In this document: one piece after another, positions 12,876 through 26,466 of the stretch
Numbering within the stretch: position 1 is the stretch's first letter
Layout: every line of letters begins with the position of its first letter
Assembly (NCBI GenBank): GCA_035582835.1
Contig: JAYKAV010002972.1
Coordinates: forward strand, 171,933-235,932
Length of the DNA: 64,000 nt
Source of the DNA: Phoebastria nigripes
Lineage: Eukaryota > Chordata > Aves > Procellariiformes > Diomedeidae
Reading direction: 5' to 3'
Notes under the pieces: model-generated
Databases searched by the model: none
Seen by the model: only the letters and a program-made list of their open reading frames with translations
What the model was told of the DNA's origin: nothing
Translations under genes and position numbers: made by a program

Positions 12876-14218
12876 GGAAGGTCATGAAGGAAATCCTCTG
12901 GAAGTTATATCCAGGTATGTGAAAGACAAATGTGGTTGGGAACAGCCAGAGTGAATTTACTAAGGGCATATCATGCCTGACCAAAGTGATTGCTTTCTGT
13001 GATGAGATGACTGGCTCAGCAGATGAGGGAAGAGTAGTGCATGTTACTTACCTTGACTAGAGCCAGGCCCTTGACACTGTCCGAAAGCAGCCTTGTTATA
13101 ATACTGTGGAAATGTGAACCAAATGGGTGGACTACAAGATGGGCTGGAAAAATTGGCAGGATCTTTGGGCTCAAAGCGATTCAGCATTTGTGTGTATGGT
13201 TGGTCGTTTTCTGTTGTTTATTTTCTGTGGTGGTGGACAGTTAGGAATCCTTGAGGGTCCCTGTTAGGGCTAATATTGTTTATAATCTGCCCATCAGTGA
13301 CCTGAATGGTGGGATAGAGGATAGAATGCGCTGTCAGCAAGCTTGGGGACGGGGGGCAGCAAAAATTAGGGAAAGTGGTCAATACACTGGAGGGAGGGCC
13401 AAGGGCTGCACATCAGAGGGACATCAAGAGTCTGGAGAGATGAAGTAACAGAAACTTCATGAAGTTCAACAACAGCTAAGACTGGCCTGGGACAAAGAGC
13501 ACCATGTGGCAGTACAGGGTGAGGGTTGGCTAGCTACATAGCACTTTTGCAGAAGAAGACTAAGGGCCAAGGAGAGGTTGAGGCTAGTGTCCTGGTGGAC
13601 GTGTTGAACAATGTCCACTTGTGATGGTGAAGGCTTATCACATGCCAGGTGGCAGATGAAAGAGGAGTAACAACTGGTTAAGGAAAGTGATTATTCTGCT
13701 GTCTGGGGGGCTTGTGAAGCTGCATTTGCAGTGTTGTGTCCACTTCTGGCACCTCCAGTACAAGAAGATTGACATGCTGGAGAGAGTCTAGTGGAGAGCC
13801 ATTAAGATGATCAGGGGATGGAAACATATAAGGCACAAGGATTGGCTGGGGGAGCTGGGTTTGTTTAGTCTGGAGAAGAAAATACTAATGGACAACCTGA
13901 TTTCTGTGTTGTGCTACCTAGTAGACAGGTTAGAGGGAGGAGAAGAAGAGTCACGGTCTTCAGAGCTTCATAGTAAAATGATGGGCAGCAACAGCTGCAA
14001 CTTGCTGTACAAGAGGTCCTGGTTAAATAACAGGAAAATATTTTTCATGATGAGGGTGGTTAAATGCTGGAGCAGGTTTCTTGGAGAGGCTGTGGAATCT
14101 CCAGCCTTGAAGACTTAGACTCAACTAGAAGGGCCATGAGCAACCTGATCTAATGTAGGCGTAGGCTTGCTTTGAACACAGGGTTGGACTAGCTGACCTT
14201 CAGAGGGTCCTTCCAACA
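12876..14218 (+). mobile_element. CR1 LINE, degenerate, sense orientation
   Basis: About 1.3 kb corresponding to the 3' half of a CR1 element: the reverse-transcriptase region (near 12950-13160: GAATTTACTAAGGGCA, ATGATGAGATGACTGGCTC-like, CCTTGACTAGAGCCAGG), the region around 13280-13480 (GACCTGAATGGTGGGATAGA, CTTCATGAAGTTCAACAACA), the C-terminal part (13730-14110: TACAAGAAGATTGACATGCT, GGAGAGAGTCTAGTGGAGAG, CTGGAGAAGA) and the 3' UTR ending GTTGGACTAGCTGACCTTCA ... CCTTCCAAC. Stops and indels break the ORF throughout, and a G/T-rich insertion lies near 13185-13245. The terminal octamer repeats are gone. It is older than the antisense copies at the window ends. Confidence 0.9.
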
Positions 14219-14630
14219 TAAAGTAGTGTATAATATTACAGAAGGATAACAGAAGACGTTTAGTAAGACTGTTGTTGAAGTTGGAAAATAATCCTTTCTT
14301 GCTAACTTCTCAAATTTTGCATGTGACAGTATATTGGATGATTTCCTTATGTGAGTTCTGATTGTCATTTTGTTGTTTATATCCAGGTTGATTCTGAATA
14401 TCTTTGCCCACTAGCATTTCTTACTGTGGGCTGGTTAAACTGTGGTTCATTAGTTATATACACCATCAGATCAAAGCAGTCCTTTAAACTGCGGTGGATT
14501 TGGAACCCTATTTTTTCATTTGCTTTTATGTCAAAGAAAAAGAACAAAAATTACACAACATCTTAAATCTCTTAAAGTTAATACTGAAAAAGGCAGGTTG
14601 CCAAGTTTTTTTTTCTATATTCCCTTTTAG

Positions 14631-14783
14631 GATCCAGATGGAGTCCAACGGAAAGAGTCAGCTGCTTCACCAGCACATGCATGTGTTCGTCCTACAAGAG
14701 TGGTATCGTCCACCTCTGAAGAGGAGGAAGCATTTACAGAGAAGTTTCTAAAAATTAATTGCAAGTACATCACTAATGGCAAG
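14631..14783 (+). CDS. OXR1: OXR1 exon: linker and start of GRAM-like domain
   Basis: 153 nt, 51 codons, phase 0 at both ends. The first half (DPDGVQRKESAASPAHACV) is linker and differs in sequence from the mammalian proteins. The second half is strongly conserved: RVVSSTSEEEEAFTEKFLK then INCKYITNGK. The EAFTEKFLKINCKYIT segment starts the GRAM/PH-like domain that continues into the next exon. The acceptor is CCCTTTTAG|GATCC and the donor is AAG|GTACTT. An overlapping +1 frame with an ATG at 14638 is open for 38 codons but matches nothing and is taken as a shadow. Confidence 0.95.
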
Positions 14784-14893
14784 GTACTTAAACATTCAGG
14801 TTTTACTGTTACTGTACAGGATGTAAAAATGAAGTACACTTAAACCATTAACATACAGTAAAATTTGGTCACTGATAGGTAGATGGATCAGCT

Positions 14894-14922
14894 TACACGC
14901 ATATATATGTGTGTATATATAT
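14894..14922. repeat. Alternating purine-pyrimidine tract
   Basis: 29 bases of strict alternation (TACACGCATATATATGTGTG followed by TATATATAT). It is a small microsatellite-like tract about 110 nt downstream of an exon. Confidence 0.75.
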
Positions 14923-17900
14923 TCATTTTTTTAATTCCGTTTCCTTTGGATTCCCAAACCACTTGTTTCTTAGATGTGACGCAAGCAGTTAATATGCGAT
15001 TAACCTGTGACAGACTTCCCCCATACTGTTAAGTGATTCTCTTGTGTTGCAGGCATGAGGTCTGTTTGTGCCCTGTGTTAGTATCTCTCATAAGTAATTC
15101 TCTTTACTTACAGTGAAGAAGAGCATGCCTTAAACTATAAGGAAGTATGTAGTTGGGTAGCTTCAATTCCACTTTCCTAAAGCAGAACAGTGCGAGCAGA
15201 ATTAACCTCTGATTCTGTAAACAAACCTTCTGTATTGGATATAGTATGGTAGAAATCTTGATTTTTCTTTGAAGCAGTAGTTAGTTTGCTCTGTCATTAC
15301 ACGAACACCTCCAAGTTAGTGGCACTTAATTAACTTCCATTCAGCTCATAGGTGCACAAGTCTTGCGCAGATTTTCAGGGACTGAGATCATGTCAAAAGA
15401 CTTTACCTCAGAACGCTTTAGGAAAAAAACCAAAATTGCTCTCCCACCCCACAGAAAAATGACTATTAGATATTTTAATTATGAAAAATCATGCCTTCAC
15501 TCAAGCAGAATGAATGCAGAGAAACTCAAAGTACTTACAGTACTTCCTCCTTCACCTGAAGTTTGGGTATGTATATACAATACTGCTGATTCTGTGTTGC
15601 TCAGCAATAGGTTTGCAGATAAGTTATGCTAATGATAAACAGATTAATGAAAAACTGCATTTATTTTTTTTTGCTGGTGGAAAGGATTGCAGATCTATGT
15701 ATATCTAGACTTGAAGCCTTTTGACAGTACGTGTATATTGGCAAAAGCTATGTGTTAGAAGTTGGTGAGACAAGTACTGGAAAACCTTTATTTGTTACTT
15801 TGTTCTGCTTTGCAGTTAATTTGCTTCACTCCTTGCATTCTGTCCCTATGTGACTTTTTCTAGGTTGATCCTAGACAAGTCATTACTTCTCGGTTTTAAG
15901 CGCTCTGATGCAGAGGAATTGAGAACTGTGAGCCTTTGTTAGAAATTGGCTGTACTGGAAAAATATAATCTGGGGTTAAAATTTACAGCATATTGTTTAT
16001 ATGCAGTAATTCCTCATCAGAATATTATGGGGAGTGTTCACAGCATCTGTCTTTGATTTGCATCTTTATAGCCTATTTTCTAAGAGCTTCAAGGAGAACT
16101 CTGTTTCTAAAGAGTTGTATAATCCACCACAGTATCAGTCCATACCTGGGGAGGTGGGTGGGGAAAGAAATGAATGCTCACTTGCTCAGATTTGAGTGCC
16201 AGATTTCCTAAGTTTAGTATGTAATTTAGCCTTCGTGTCACATGTGGTAGGAATGTCCTCTGGCATGTTGTCTTATCCCCTCCTTGGTACGTTTCCTGAT
16301 GATGCAGGATGATAAACCTTCAAATATTTTCTTAAAATAGAGCTTAAAAGATTCATCTTCTGTTTCCCACTCTGGAAGTGATTTTGAAACTCATTGTTAA
16401 CTTTTATAGGGCTTCAGATGTCAAGTCTCAGTCATCACTGTGACTGATGCTCATAAACTAAAATCTGGTGAAAGCCTCTTCTTCAGTGTGTTTAATTTCA
16501 CATATGCAAAAGGGCTTGCATTAAGATAAGACTGTCTCATTTCCCACTTTTCAAGACTGCTTATTCTGTATGTGTTTGGAGTTGGTTTTAGTCACACCTG
16601 TGACTTCCTGGACAAGCAGGAGTTCTGTGAGATGCAGTGGTTGGAACTTGGAAACATTTGCTCTGTTATGATATTTGCTCTCTGTTACCTGGTTATGGCT
16701 ACTGTCAGAGGCGGGGTGTTGGGCACAGTTAGAAACAGGGTGGTATGAATATGCCACATCCTGGTCAGACAATAAATGAGTGTAACCAGTGCGCTGCAGA
16801 GTCACACCTTAACACGTTGTTTATTGCGTATGTAGGCGTGCCCTTTCTTGCAGCCACGTTGTTTGCTTCTTTTGTAGAAAAGTATGCTGTTCTGGTTTTT
16901 CATTTTTTGCACTGTTTGGAGGCAGAAAAAGGTATCTTAAACAGTCTGCTGGATTGAAACCGAAACTAATAGAGGAGCTTTGAAATTCTTTGTTCTTTCT
17001 TATGCTTGCTAGTTTACTTGCCTTGTGTTGAAAAGTAGTACGTAAAGGAAAATTACTAATACTAAGGCTTAAAAAAACCCAAAACAACCTGGCAATATGG
17101 GCACAAAAAGCACAAACACATTGTTCATGAAGTGAAAAGGAGGACACTGACAAGGTTCAAGACTTCTACAAGAAACAAAGAATAAAACTAAATTGTTGTC
17201 TTTATGATAAAAGCTTCATAAATCATGAATTACAGTTTTTGTTCTACCTTGTGTGTTCAAGAACATAATGGAATTATTTAGAGGTAACTTCTGTTTGAAA
17301 ACTGCTTGTCAGAAGTCCTCTCAAACCTTCTTAAAAGTGTGTTTTGCTGAACTGCCTAATCGTGATGTTTGGGCTCACCAATGTCATAAAGTTTGGCTCT
17401 AATTCTTCCTCTATCATGATTTTTGCAATTTCTATCTCAGATATTGTGTAGGATTTNGAGCTCCCACTTCCTGAGGTTTAAGAACTTTAATGGAAAGAAG
17501 TTAAAACCAATTCAGAATTGAATATGTGCATGCAGGTGCAGTTTAATCTACTTTCAATATGCATGGTTTTGCTTATCTGGATTAATATTTTCTGGACCAG
17601 CTTTAAGACTAAAGGGATCTATTTTTAATAACCTAGTGTGTCCACATGGGTTTCAGTAATAAAGTGGCTCAGCATTTCTCCCTGAGGCTGTTAAATCTGA
17701 ACTTTACCTGAATAGAAATTCACTTCATGTCTTAAGAATATGTCTTACACACAGGAAACTTGACTTCTACAAGTGGTATTTTGGGGAGTTTTGTTCAAGA
17801 ATCCGAACTTCCTTTAACAATATCATGTTGAACTGCTTAGTAGCTATATGCAGAGTCCAATTTTTATTTCAGTTTCATTGACAGAGTTTTTGATAATTTT

Positions 17901-20900
17901 TCCTCAACAACTAATTAGAAGTATGGTCCAAGAGAAACAAGTCACTGGTTATTTGGTGGAGGATGTCCTAAAAAACTGTTTCCCACGGTCCTCTATCAGT
18001 AGTTGAGCTGCTTATAGACCTTTTCTTTTTTCTTTTTCCCCAGGACTAGAAAATTAGGAGATTAGAGCAACTGCTGGCAGTATACCGGAGTCATGTAGGA
18101 GTTTGTAGTGTGCATGCCATTGCCCAATCTTTTTGCTTATGCTTGTGCTCTGATTTGCTGATCTGTCTCCCTCTAGCTGCATTATTGGTACAAATAATTT
18201 TTTGAAAATATTTTGAAAATTGAATTTGTATAAAATAAAGTCAAAGAGCTGTTTCTAAAACATTCAACAAATATTTGATTACCATCGAAAGGATCTGTGC
18301 TGAAGACACAGCATGACAGAGTGTGACCACAAAGGAGAAGCTGGCCTCATATCCCTGTGTTGATGGGGGTAGGTGAGGGCATAGGAAGGGCTTTACTTAG
18401 TAAGTAAGCCCCCATGCTGTTCTTTACTCTGAAGAATATATTCACACTGAAAATATTTTCAGCAGCTCAACCAGGCCAGAGAGGGAGCTTTGGAACTTTC
18501 TCCCTGCTCCAAAAGCAGGGAACCAAGAAGATTATATGGGGAGCAGGCTTTAGGCTATCAGTCATCTTCAGTGCTTGTAAGATAGTGGGGGAGGTTAGGT
18601 TATCGGAAGTAAGTCACTAAAGAACAGTATGCTGTAGGTTTTTTCCTGGCATCAGTGTTGTTACCCATCTCTAGGTATTTTGTAGAACAACTGTGACATC
18701 TGCTGCCATAGTGGATAAATGTGTATGAGTAACCAGAAAAGTCTGTTCAGAACCTAAAGTGAGTGCAGGGTACTAAAATGCTCAAGAGTTCATTGCTGGC
18801 CTACTCAGAGAAAATAGTTCTGAAGCATATGTATTGTAGGAATGCTAACATTGAAGTCTGTCTCATCTATAATGGCAAACCACCAAGGGAATAAAGTTTC
18901 AGGTACTCTCCTTTAAAGAGGATATGTCATTTTTATCTTTACTTATGCAAAACTGTGGTGTTAGTTCTCAAAGGCTGGAGCTGCTTCAGTTTCCATCTTT
19001 CAGGGACGACTAGCATAATGCAATGAGCAATTCTTGNCCAGTGGTTGGCTAGATGCACGTATGCTCCCACTTGCATGTTTTGTTCTGATGTTATCTATTT
19101 TTTTCTCACCGAATCAATAGCACTTGGTTTCTGCTGTGCTAGAAACTCCATCTGTTGAGTAATACATGTTCCACAGGTTTTTTAAGGAAGTTTTTCTTCT
19201 GCAAACAAGTTAGAAGGTAGTAAAGACAGAAGCTATTTGTCTTACGAGAGTCACAGAAATTGTTAGAGAAAGTGGCAGAAACACTGGCATGTCTGAAAAA
19301 GAATAATTAAAACTTGGGACCAAACAAAATGTTTCTTTATCTGGCTGTTACCTGAGCTTTACCTAGCTACCTAGGTTAACATTCAGTGATAATAATAATA
19401 AAAAATGACAAAAATATTAATGATGTTTAATGTATTATTAAGAATCTCATTTCTAGTCTGTAAATTTGGGGCACCAATTCTTCTGTAGAGAAGTACCCTG
19501 AAGTGTTCATGTAGTAACTGTGGACCATATCAAATCACTTGTGAGCCAGAAATGTTGCATCGGTCTGCCTCCTGTCATCTTTTAAATAGATAACAGTGAA
19601 ATAAGTCGCCTCTTGAGGAGCTATAAAGCCAGTGTTTTCAAGATACCTGTATAAGCTTTCAACTGCTTATAGTCATTGCAAGTGAAGTGTTTGATCAGCT
19701 TCTTAGTCAAGTGCACATAAAAGCCTGATAGTTCCAAAGGTTTAATTCTCTATTTCTTTATCAGTGTAATTACTTTTAAATGGAGTTACACTTTCAGATT
19801 AATTTTTATGCTGAGTATTTACCTATTGGTGTTGAGGGTTTCTTCTAAGACCAAGATAAGCAAGCTTTTAGGTTTCTAGCTGTGTCTTTGGTTGAGGCTG
19901 CAGAGGTAGGCTCTAGAATCTTCCATACGTGTCAAGGACAACTGCCTGATGTACAGGTTTGGGGTTTTTCTGCCATCAGACAAGTCATTGTCAGACTGTT
20001 TGAGGAAGCTTCCATTTACAACAGAAGCTCTCTTAAACTTGTTTTTCTATGTAGTCAGTAGTCTTGCACACTTCTTTGGCTGAATGTTTGCCTGCAGAAA
20101 GATTGTATCTATTGTTCCTCAGTGTGTGAGTCTAAACACCACAAGGTACTATGCAATTTCTTTAAACACATTCAAATTTGCCCTGGAAACAGACTTTTGT
20201 CCTGGATATGACGACATTTCTTTAAGATATTCACAAGCCTGGCCTGTGGGTTTCGGGGAGTGGTAAGCTGGTGGTTTCTGAACTGCTAAAATTGAAGCTG
20301 AAGCAAGGTAACTGAAATGAGATGTGCAACCAGTTGTTCATACACGTTATTCTAATGTTGTGACTCTCTAGTGTTCAGATAAGCAATATAAAATTGACTT
20401 ACGAAACTTAACTTATATTGCAATAAAATATTCTTTAATCAATTTTTGACCTGGATTGCTGGCTGAAGCAGTCTTTTAGCCTGGTTTTGAGAGCACAGAT
20501 AAAGCATTGGATTTTGTGTTTGTTTAATAAAACCAGGGACCTTGTTGACATGGGTGATATGTCAGTTGTGACAGTTCACCCCTTGATAGAAAAATGCCAT
20601 CTCCTTTTATTGCCTAAAGTCCTCCACAGCCTCAAAAGCTTTAGCACTTCCTGTCTACTTAATTTATCAAGGAAGGATCATTTGTTCATGAAACAGTGAA
20701 CAAGTGAAGACAAAATCTTAGTCTGAAATGAAGAGTTCTCCAGTGAACTTGATTACTGATTGCTTCTGCTGAGTAATACATCATTTTAGAAGTTGGTGTT
20801 AAACATTTAAATCCTTCAGCTAGAGCAGCCATACAACCTTACCTTTTTTTGCTCTCCAGCCTGACTGTTCTGAAGAGTCACATCAACATGTGGGCAGTGA

Positions 20901-20902
20901 AA

Positions 20903-20965
20903 GAACAGAATAGAATATTTCAGTTGGAAGGGACCTACAACGATCGTCTAGTCCAACTGCCATCA
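20903..20965 (-). mobile_element. CR1 LINE 3' end, short antisense fragment
   Basis: Contains GAACAGAATAGAATATTTCA then GTTGGAAGGGACCTACAACG and TCTAGTCCAACTGCC, the reverse complement of a CR1 3' terminus. Only the terminal ~60 nt are clear; the following 30 nt may also belong. It is a different subfamily from the copies at the window ends. Confidence 0.8.
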
Positions 20966-22023
20966 GGTCTATGGCCTTGACTTTTCTGGGTCAGATCTGG
21001 AGAATATTAATAAAATTCCTCTTTCATGTGTGGTCATTAATGAAAGAGCTCAGATTTAGAAATGATAATGCTTTTTGCATTATGTACTGAATTTACAGAA
21101 GTAGTATTTGTTTAAAGAGAAGCAGTTGTTCTTCTGAGTAGACTCATCGACTTTTGCAGTCAGGTTAAATTTATTTTCTAGACTACAGTGGATATAACCA
21201 AATGTGAACTTCTGTGGACAGTCATCCTCTTGGAGTTCCTTTTTTGCACCTTAAAAGTCTATTTCAGCAATACAGTGCTGGGAAAGAAATACCAGTGACA
21301 GTTTTGTTTCGGTGTCTTAAACACCTTAGAATTATGTAAATATGATGTTCTGCTGACTTTAAAGTCTTCAGCATATGCTTCGTACTCCAAAAGGCACATA
21401 TAAAACCTGACTTGGCACTGAACATCTAAGAGGACTTAAGTACAGATGCTTGAGCTGCTTTTGAGACTGTTTTCTTTTTTCTGTAATAGTGATACTGTTG
21501 GTCATTGCTGTAGGCTTTAATACTATTTTTGGTTTGGTTTTTATAACTTGTAATTTTCTGCTCACTATATGGCATCTTTGTTTTTCTGCTGTGAAGGTCA
21601 TCAACCGTAACAGTGCTGGGAACAAATTTCTGAAAATGGGAAGGAATATAGTTGTATTTCATGCTGTGCTGATATGTCGTCTTAAAACAAAACTGAAAAC
21701 AAATAATACCCTGCAATACACAATGTTTGTAATCACTGTGAACAGTTTATCAGTGAGCTGGATATTTATTCAATTCCTGATAAGCTTCAGCAGCACATGA
21801 AACAACTCTTTTGTGATTCTTGCACAAAAGTTTTGAATGTCTTTCTAAATTTGTAAAGTCCTTAGGATTCAAGGTCTATAACTGAAATAACTGAACGATC
21901 ACTATCATCCTGCTTAAAGCTATATTTCCTCCTGTTCATTGTTTTAGCTTAAACTCTACCGTTCTAACAGTTTAATGCATTTCCTTAGCAGGCAACTGGT
22001 GTTTGCAAGTGTTTCTAATGCTT

Positions 22024-22044
22024 AAAAAAAAAAAAAAAAAAAAA
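22024..22044. repeat. A21 homopolymer
   Basis: A run of 21 A. No poly(A) signal or transcript-like sequence precedes it. Confidence 0.9.
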
Positions 22045-22823
22045 GTTCAACAGATTGTAAATTAGCTGGGTACCTGTACTGTGTAAGAACCCTACAGCTC
22101 GTAGTATGAGTATCAACTTTCTTTAAATTTTTTCATACTAGGAGTTTAAAGTCTACTTGTATTTGTGTACTGTAGCAGTATGATTGTGATTAAATCCATC
22201 CAAAGCTGTATCTTGATGCAGCTGCATCTTTAGAAATCTTTAATATTTTTAAGCTAGTTACATTCTATAAATGTATTTGTCCAACCAGTCAACAGGTCCA
22301 TTAAGTTAGAATGACTTGTATAGGATACTGCTGTTGCTTTTGTGTAAAGAAAATTAAGATAAATGACAGTTTTTGAAGATTGTTGTTGTTCTTTAATTAA
22401 ATAGTAGAAAGTGAGAAGAGTTAAAAATCAGGTTTTAGATAATGCCTGAAGTTTCTTGCAAAACTAACAATAAGCCCTGTGGTTATCTGGGAAGAATGTA
22501 TCTTTACATCAGAGGAGCGGCCTAGCCTATCCTTTAGGGTGCAAGGGTTTATCTTTTTTTACTCAACCTAGCTATTAAGTAGTTGTGAGGAACAAAACTG
22601 TTTTCTTTTGGGAAAGTAGGTGGCATTAATTTGCATCCCCAGAAAAACGGTTATATTTCTAGATGACTGCAAAACACAAGAAACTGTATAAAGTTGCTTA
22701 AATAAAGATAAATCTAAAGATGCCTTAAAAATGAATTTGAAAACACTTTTTTCCTACAAAAAATGGAGAATAAGCTGAAATATAAAGGAGAAAATTTACC
22801 ACTTCTTTTCCCTCTCATTTTAG

Positions 22824-23008
22824 GGTACAGTCAATGGTGTGCTGCTAGTGACTCCAAATAATATAATGTTTGATCCTCATAAAATGGATCCTCTGGTCCA
22901 AGAGAACGGCTGTGAAGAGTATGGCATCATGTGTCCAATGGAAGAAGTGATGTCAGCTGCTCTGTATAAGGAAATTGTGGACAGCAAAATTAAGGATTCA
23001 TTAACCAT
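22824..23008 (+). CDS. OXR1: OXR1 exon: GRAM-like domain
   Basis: 185 nt: 61 codons plus two bases of a split codon (AT, completed by A of the next exon to Ile). The translation starts GTVNGVLLVTPNNIMFDPHK, continues through VQENGCEEYGIMCPMEE and ends KIKDSLT. This is the core of the GRAM/PH-like domain: the GVLLVTPNNIMFDP strands and the acidic ENGCEEYG loop, then the VMSAALYKEI helix. It is nearly identical to other vertebrate OXR1. Acceptor CTCTCATTTTAG, donor CAT|GTAAGA. Retention of the following intron would read ATG TAA, giving an immediate stop. Confidence 0.96.
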
Positions 23009-26000
23009 GTAAGATAGAACAGTATTTATAAAGCTTTGAGTAAACATGAACTCTAGCCATATTGCTGACCATAAAAACTAGCAAAACCACATTTTTTTTC
23101 TGTTGTTTTCCTTTTTTAAGAAGAACATCAAAGATTGGCTTGGAAAGACCCTTGAGAAAGCTTGCTTTACCTTAAGTTCTCACATTCTGTATACTATATA
23201 GAATAAATCCTCTTCTATATATATGGATTCTAATTTCCTCCAATAGTCTCTTATAAAAATCAGTGTATAGCAAGAGGTACCGCACCACTTCCTCTGCCCC
23301 TTCCCCACTATGAAAACAGTAACAGATGCATTTGATTCTTCGGTAATTTAAAAACTGATGTACAGAACAGAAAAGTCCAACTTAAACAGCTTTAGGTGCA
23401 AATCTTTATTGTTTACCGTTTTCTACTTGCTTCTCAAGCTAGCTTCACATACCCTCTTGTTGCTCTGATAAATGATTGTAAGACTAATTTTCTGAGGCTT
23501 GTGTATATTTTTATGGCATTAGGAGTATATTTTTTCCCTATTTGGCGAGGTTGGAACTGCATATTCGCCTTTAGGTGTGGCCTTGTTTGGGGTGAACAGT
23601 GAATTTGGATCAGTGAGCTTTAATTTCTGGTGTTTAGCATTTAAAACTGACTTTAAACAGCATTATGAAAAATCTTTGTTCCATTCTGTCTGTTGCCTAA
23701 TTTTTATACTGTGCTCAGAAATAGGATGAATTCTAACATTAAAACCAAAAAGCATTTAAAAAATAAAAAAAAAATCATGCCACCTTTACCTATCACAGCC
23801 CATAAAGCACAAGCATTTGCAGACTACCTTGACCGTCTAACTGCAGGGAAGTGGACTCCTTTAACCAAGGTAGAGTTGTCTATATGTATGAGAGAGTAAA
23901 GCTGTTTCCCTGATGTGTAACTCTAAAAAATGCAACCATTTTAAGTAAGGTGTAAAGATACTCAGTAACTCTGAAAAATGCCCTTTTACAGTTCTTACAG
24001 GTAGTATGCTAAGCACATCTTTCTTGATAATCTTACATATCTGGACACCCAGAAGAAATAACTTGTCTTGTACCATTTTTAAGTTCAGTTTCAGCAGAGA
24101 CCTGGTAGTAAACTGGTCTCTTGGCATGGTCTTGTTTGCTGCCTGAAGTCATGTGTTTCTTGAAAGAGCAACTAATGCATGTATTACTATAGTAGTACTT
24201 CTGGGGCTTTTGATGTAGAGTGGTGATGCCTTCAGCATGATTGCTTTCTGGAAGTTTATGTTCCAGATTGAGTTTTTAAAAGTTGCTCGTCATTCCTACT
24301 TCAGTTGATGTATAGAGCAAGTAATTAAGTTATGAAAATTAGGCGACTCTTTTTAATCTACCTGTTTGAATTGTAATATTGCAGTTGCAAAACAAGTCAT
24401 CTTCCTAGCATGTTTAGTTTCTCAATAACTCAATGTTGACTTACAAATTTACCTTCCATGCCCTGTTGATTTTTGTGCTCTTGTAGCACATGCATTTTCT
24501 GTTTTGTTTATAATATAAATGCATATGGAATGAAAACATGTCTGATAATGAAAAGTCACACTCTGCATTCAGAGCCCTGTATGTCCAATCTGATTTATCT
24601 TTCTTGTCAACTTTATTAAATGGAACACTAACTTCTAGCGTTTCCTTCAGTCCCAGCACTTTTATGCCTTAACCTCATCAAAATTTGAGGTATGTTTGTA
24701 AATTTTCAAGAAAATAAAATTCAAATTTCTTAAGTCTGTAGCCAGAACTCCCAACGGCTACAGCTAGATCTGACAAAACCTGTGTGTGTCCAGGTATTCG
24801 AGACTTAAATCATGTTTTCCCACTATTTGTTTTTTTCTAAATATTCCACTGTTATAATTAACCCTCTTTTCCTCTCCCAGTTTTGCCAACTGTCAAACCT
24901 GTTTAAACTTGGAAAAACAATCTGAATACTGAAAAAAAGATTACTGATATAATGGAAACTGATCAAACGCGATGCATTTGTTGGTTCTTAAAACTGCAAT
25001 TTCATGTTGTATGGTTTCTATATATAAGCCACAATCTATGCTGAAACTGGAAAAAAAAAATCTGAAAACATACAGATGTTTTGCAGATTTCATGAACCTT
25101 AGGTTGTGCTTGTCCAAGAGCACCTATTACCAGCATAATCCTGAAAAACTAAGGAAACGGCCCAGTCTAATAGGTGATAAATCCTAAACTCTAATCCACA
25201 TACTTTGTAAGCAAAATTACTACATCAGCACAAGCTTAATATCAGCTTCATGTTAACACNTGGGTAAGAGAGTGCATATGCTTTGCAAACATCCTGAATT
25301 TTAGCGATGTCTCAGTAATGTCAGGAATATGACCTAACTGAATAAAAGGTTTTGTAGAAATGTGGAGTGGATTTATCCTTCTTCAAGATGAGAGATTAAG
25401 GTACAAGCTTCTTAAAAGCATTTGATACTAGGTAATGGAAGATGTAATGTGCTTGTGGTAGCAATGGAGTTGGCATTGAGAACTCTAGTCAAAAGTATGT
25501 TTAAACATGAGAATTTTTTTATGAAGGCTGTGTACTGCTCAGTTTTTTTGACAACAGTGGAAAAGCTTGAGTCCGGTAGATACAGCTGAGCATGTTCACA
25601 GTCCCCTTGTAGTCCTCCTCTTCTAAAACTCATAGAATTTCTGGTGAGCTTATTTTGAAAGGCAGGTTTGAATAAGATTATTTCCTTTGGGGAATATAAG
25701 TTCTTTTTATGCTTGCTTTTTTCTTACACTGTTTATCAACATTTCATGTCTACTCTTTAAATTGTACAGTTGTACCAAGTAGTTTGGGATTTATTTTGCC
25801 TAACAGTGGTATCCTCAAAGTTAGGTGCCTACCTGGTGAAGACACTAATCACTGTTAGGTATTTCCCATGGGCAGAATGGTAAGATCTACCTTGATGGTT
25901 CCTGTTGTTCTGCATTGACTAGCTTAGATAGTTAAGGTTAGACCAGATGGTTTCTGCCATTCATTTCGTACCAGAGAGCTAGGTGTCAACTTCATAATAG

Positions 26001-26466
26001 AATGGGACAGATCTATACAATTGTCTACCAAAGAGGCCAGTACAAAGCTTAAAAGATTGTGGAAGATTTCTACCTTTAGAGATTATGGTTGTGTGTAGCC
26101 TTTTGTTGTTTTTCCCCTGTTTTTTATTTTATTTTCACACTTTAAGCATCTCAAACAATCTTGTTGGTTTCATAGGAGAGCTTCTCCTTGCGAAAGTAAT
26201 GTCATGAAGTTGGGAAGTCCTATCTATGTCATGCTGGCAAAAGGTCTGCCATAAGCTTACCATTACAAGAAAATATTTTATGCTTGTTTCTTATTACTGA
26301 TGCTCTGGATTAAGGTTTTTTTTTAGTGTTTTTTTTGGTTTTTTGGTTTTTGTTTCTTTTTTTTAAGAGCACCTTTAAATTTCTTCAACATTAAACAAAA
26401 CTTAGTAAAGAAAAGAGCTTGATGTAAAAGGCACCTGCTATAACAACATTCTTATTTGCTCAACAG
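23009..26466 (+). other. OXR1 intron
   Basis: GTAAGA donor and CTCAACAG acceptor. Mostly AT-rich unique sequence, with a G/T-rich tract at about 26314-26365 close to the acceptor. A short exon-like open segment at 26176-26243 is discussed under findings. Confidence 0.8.

Larger units (their letters stand above)
8951..14630 (+). other. OXR1 intron with solo LTR and CR1
   Basis: GTAAAT donor and CCCTTTTAG acceptor. It holds a sense solo LTR (9296-9851), a 33-bp tandem duplication (11450-11515) and a 1.3-kb sense CR1 copy (12876-14218). The remainder is AT-rich unique sequence. Confidence 0.85.
14784..22823 (+). other. OXR1 intron
   Basis: GTACTT donor and CATTTTAG acceptor. It contains an alternating purine-pyrimidine tract (14894-14922), a short antisense CR1 end (20903-20965) and an A21 run (22024-22044). 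No exon or RNA gene is recognised. Confidence 0.85.

Noticed and set aside
13807..14118. 103-codon + strand frame
   Set aside because: It is part of the degenerate CR1 ORF2, not a host gene.
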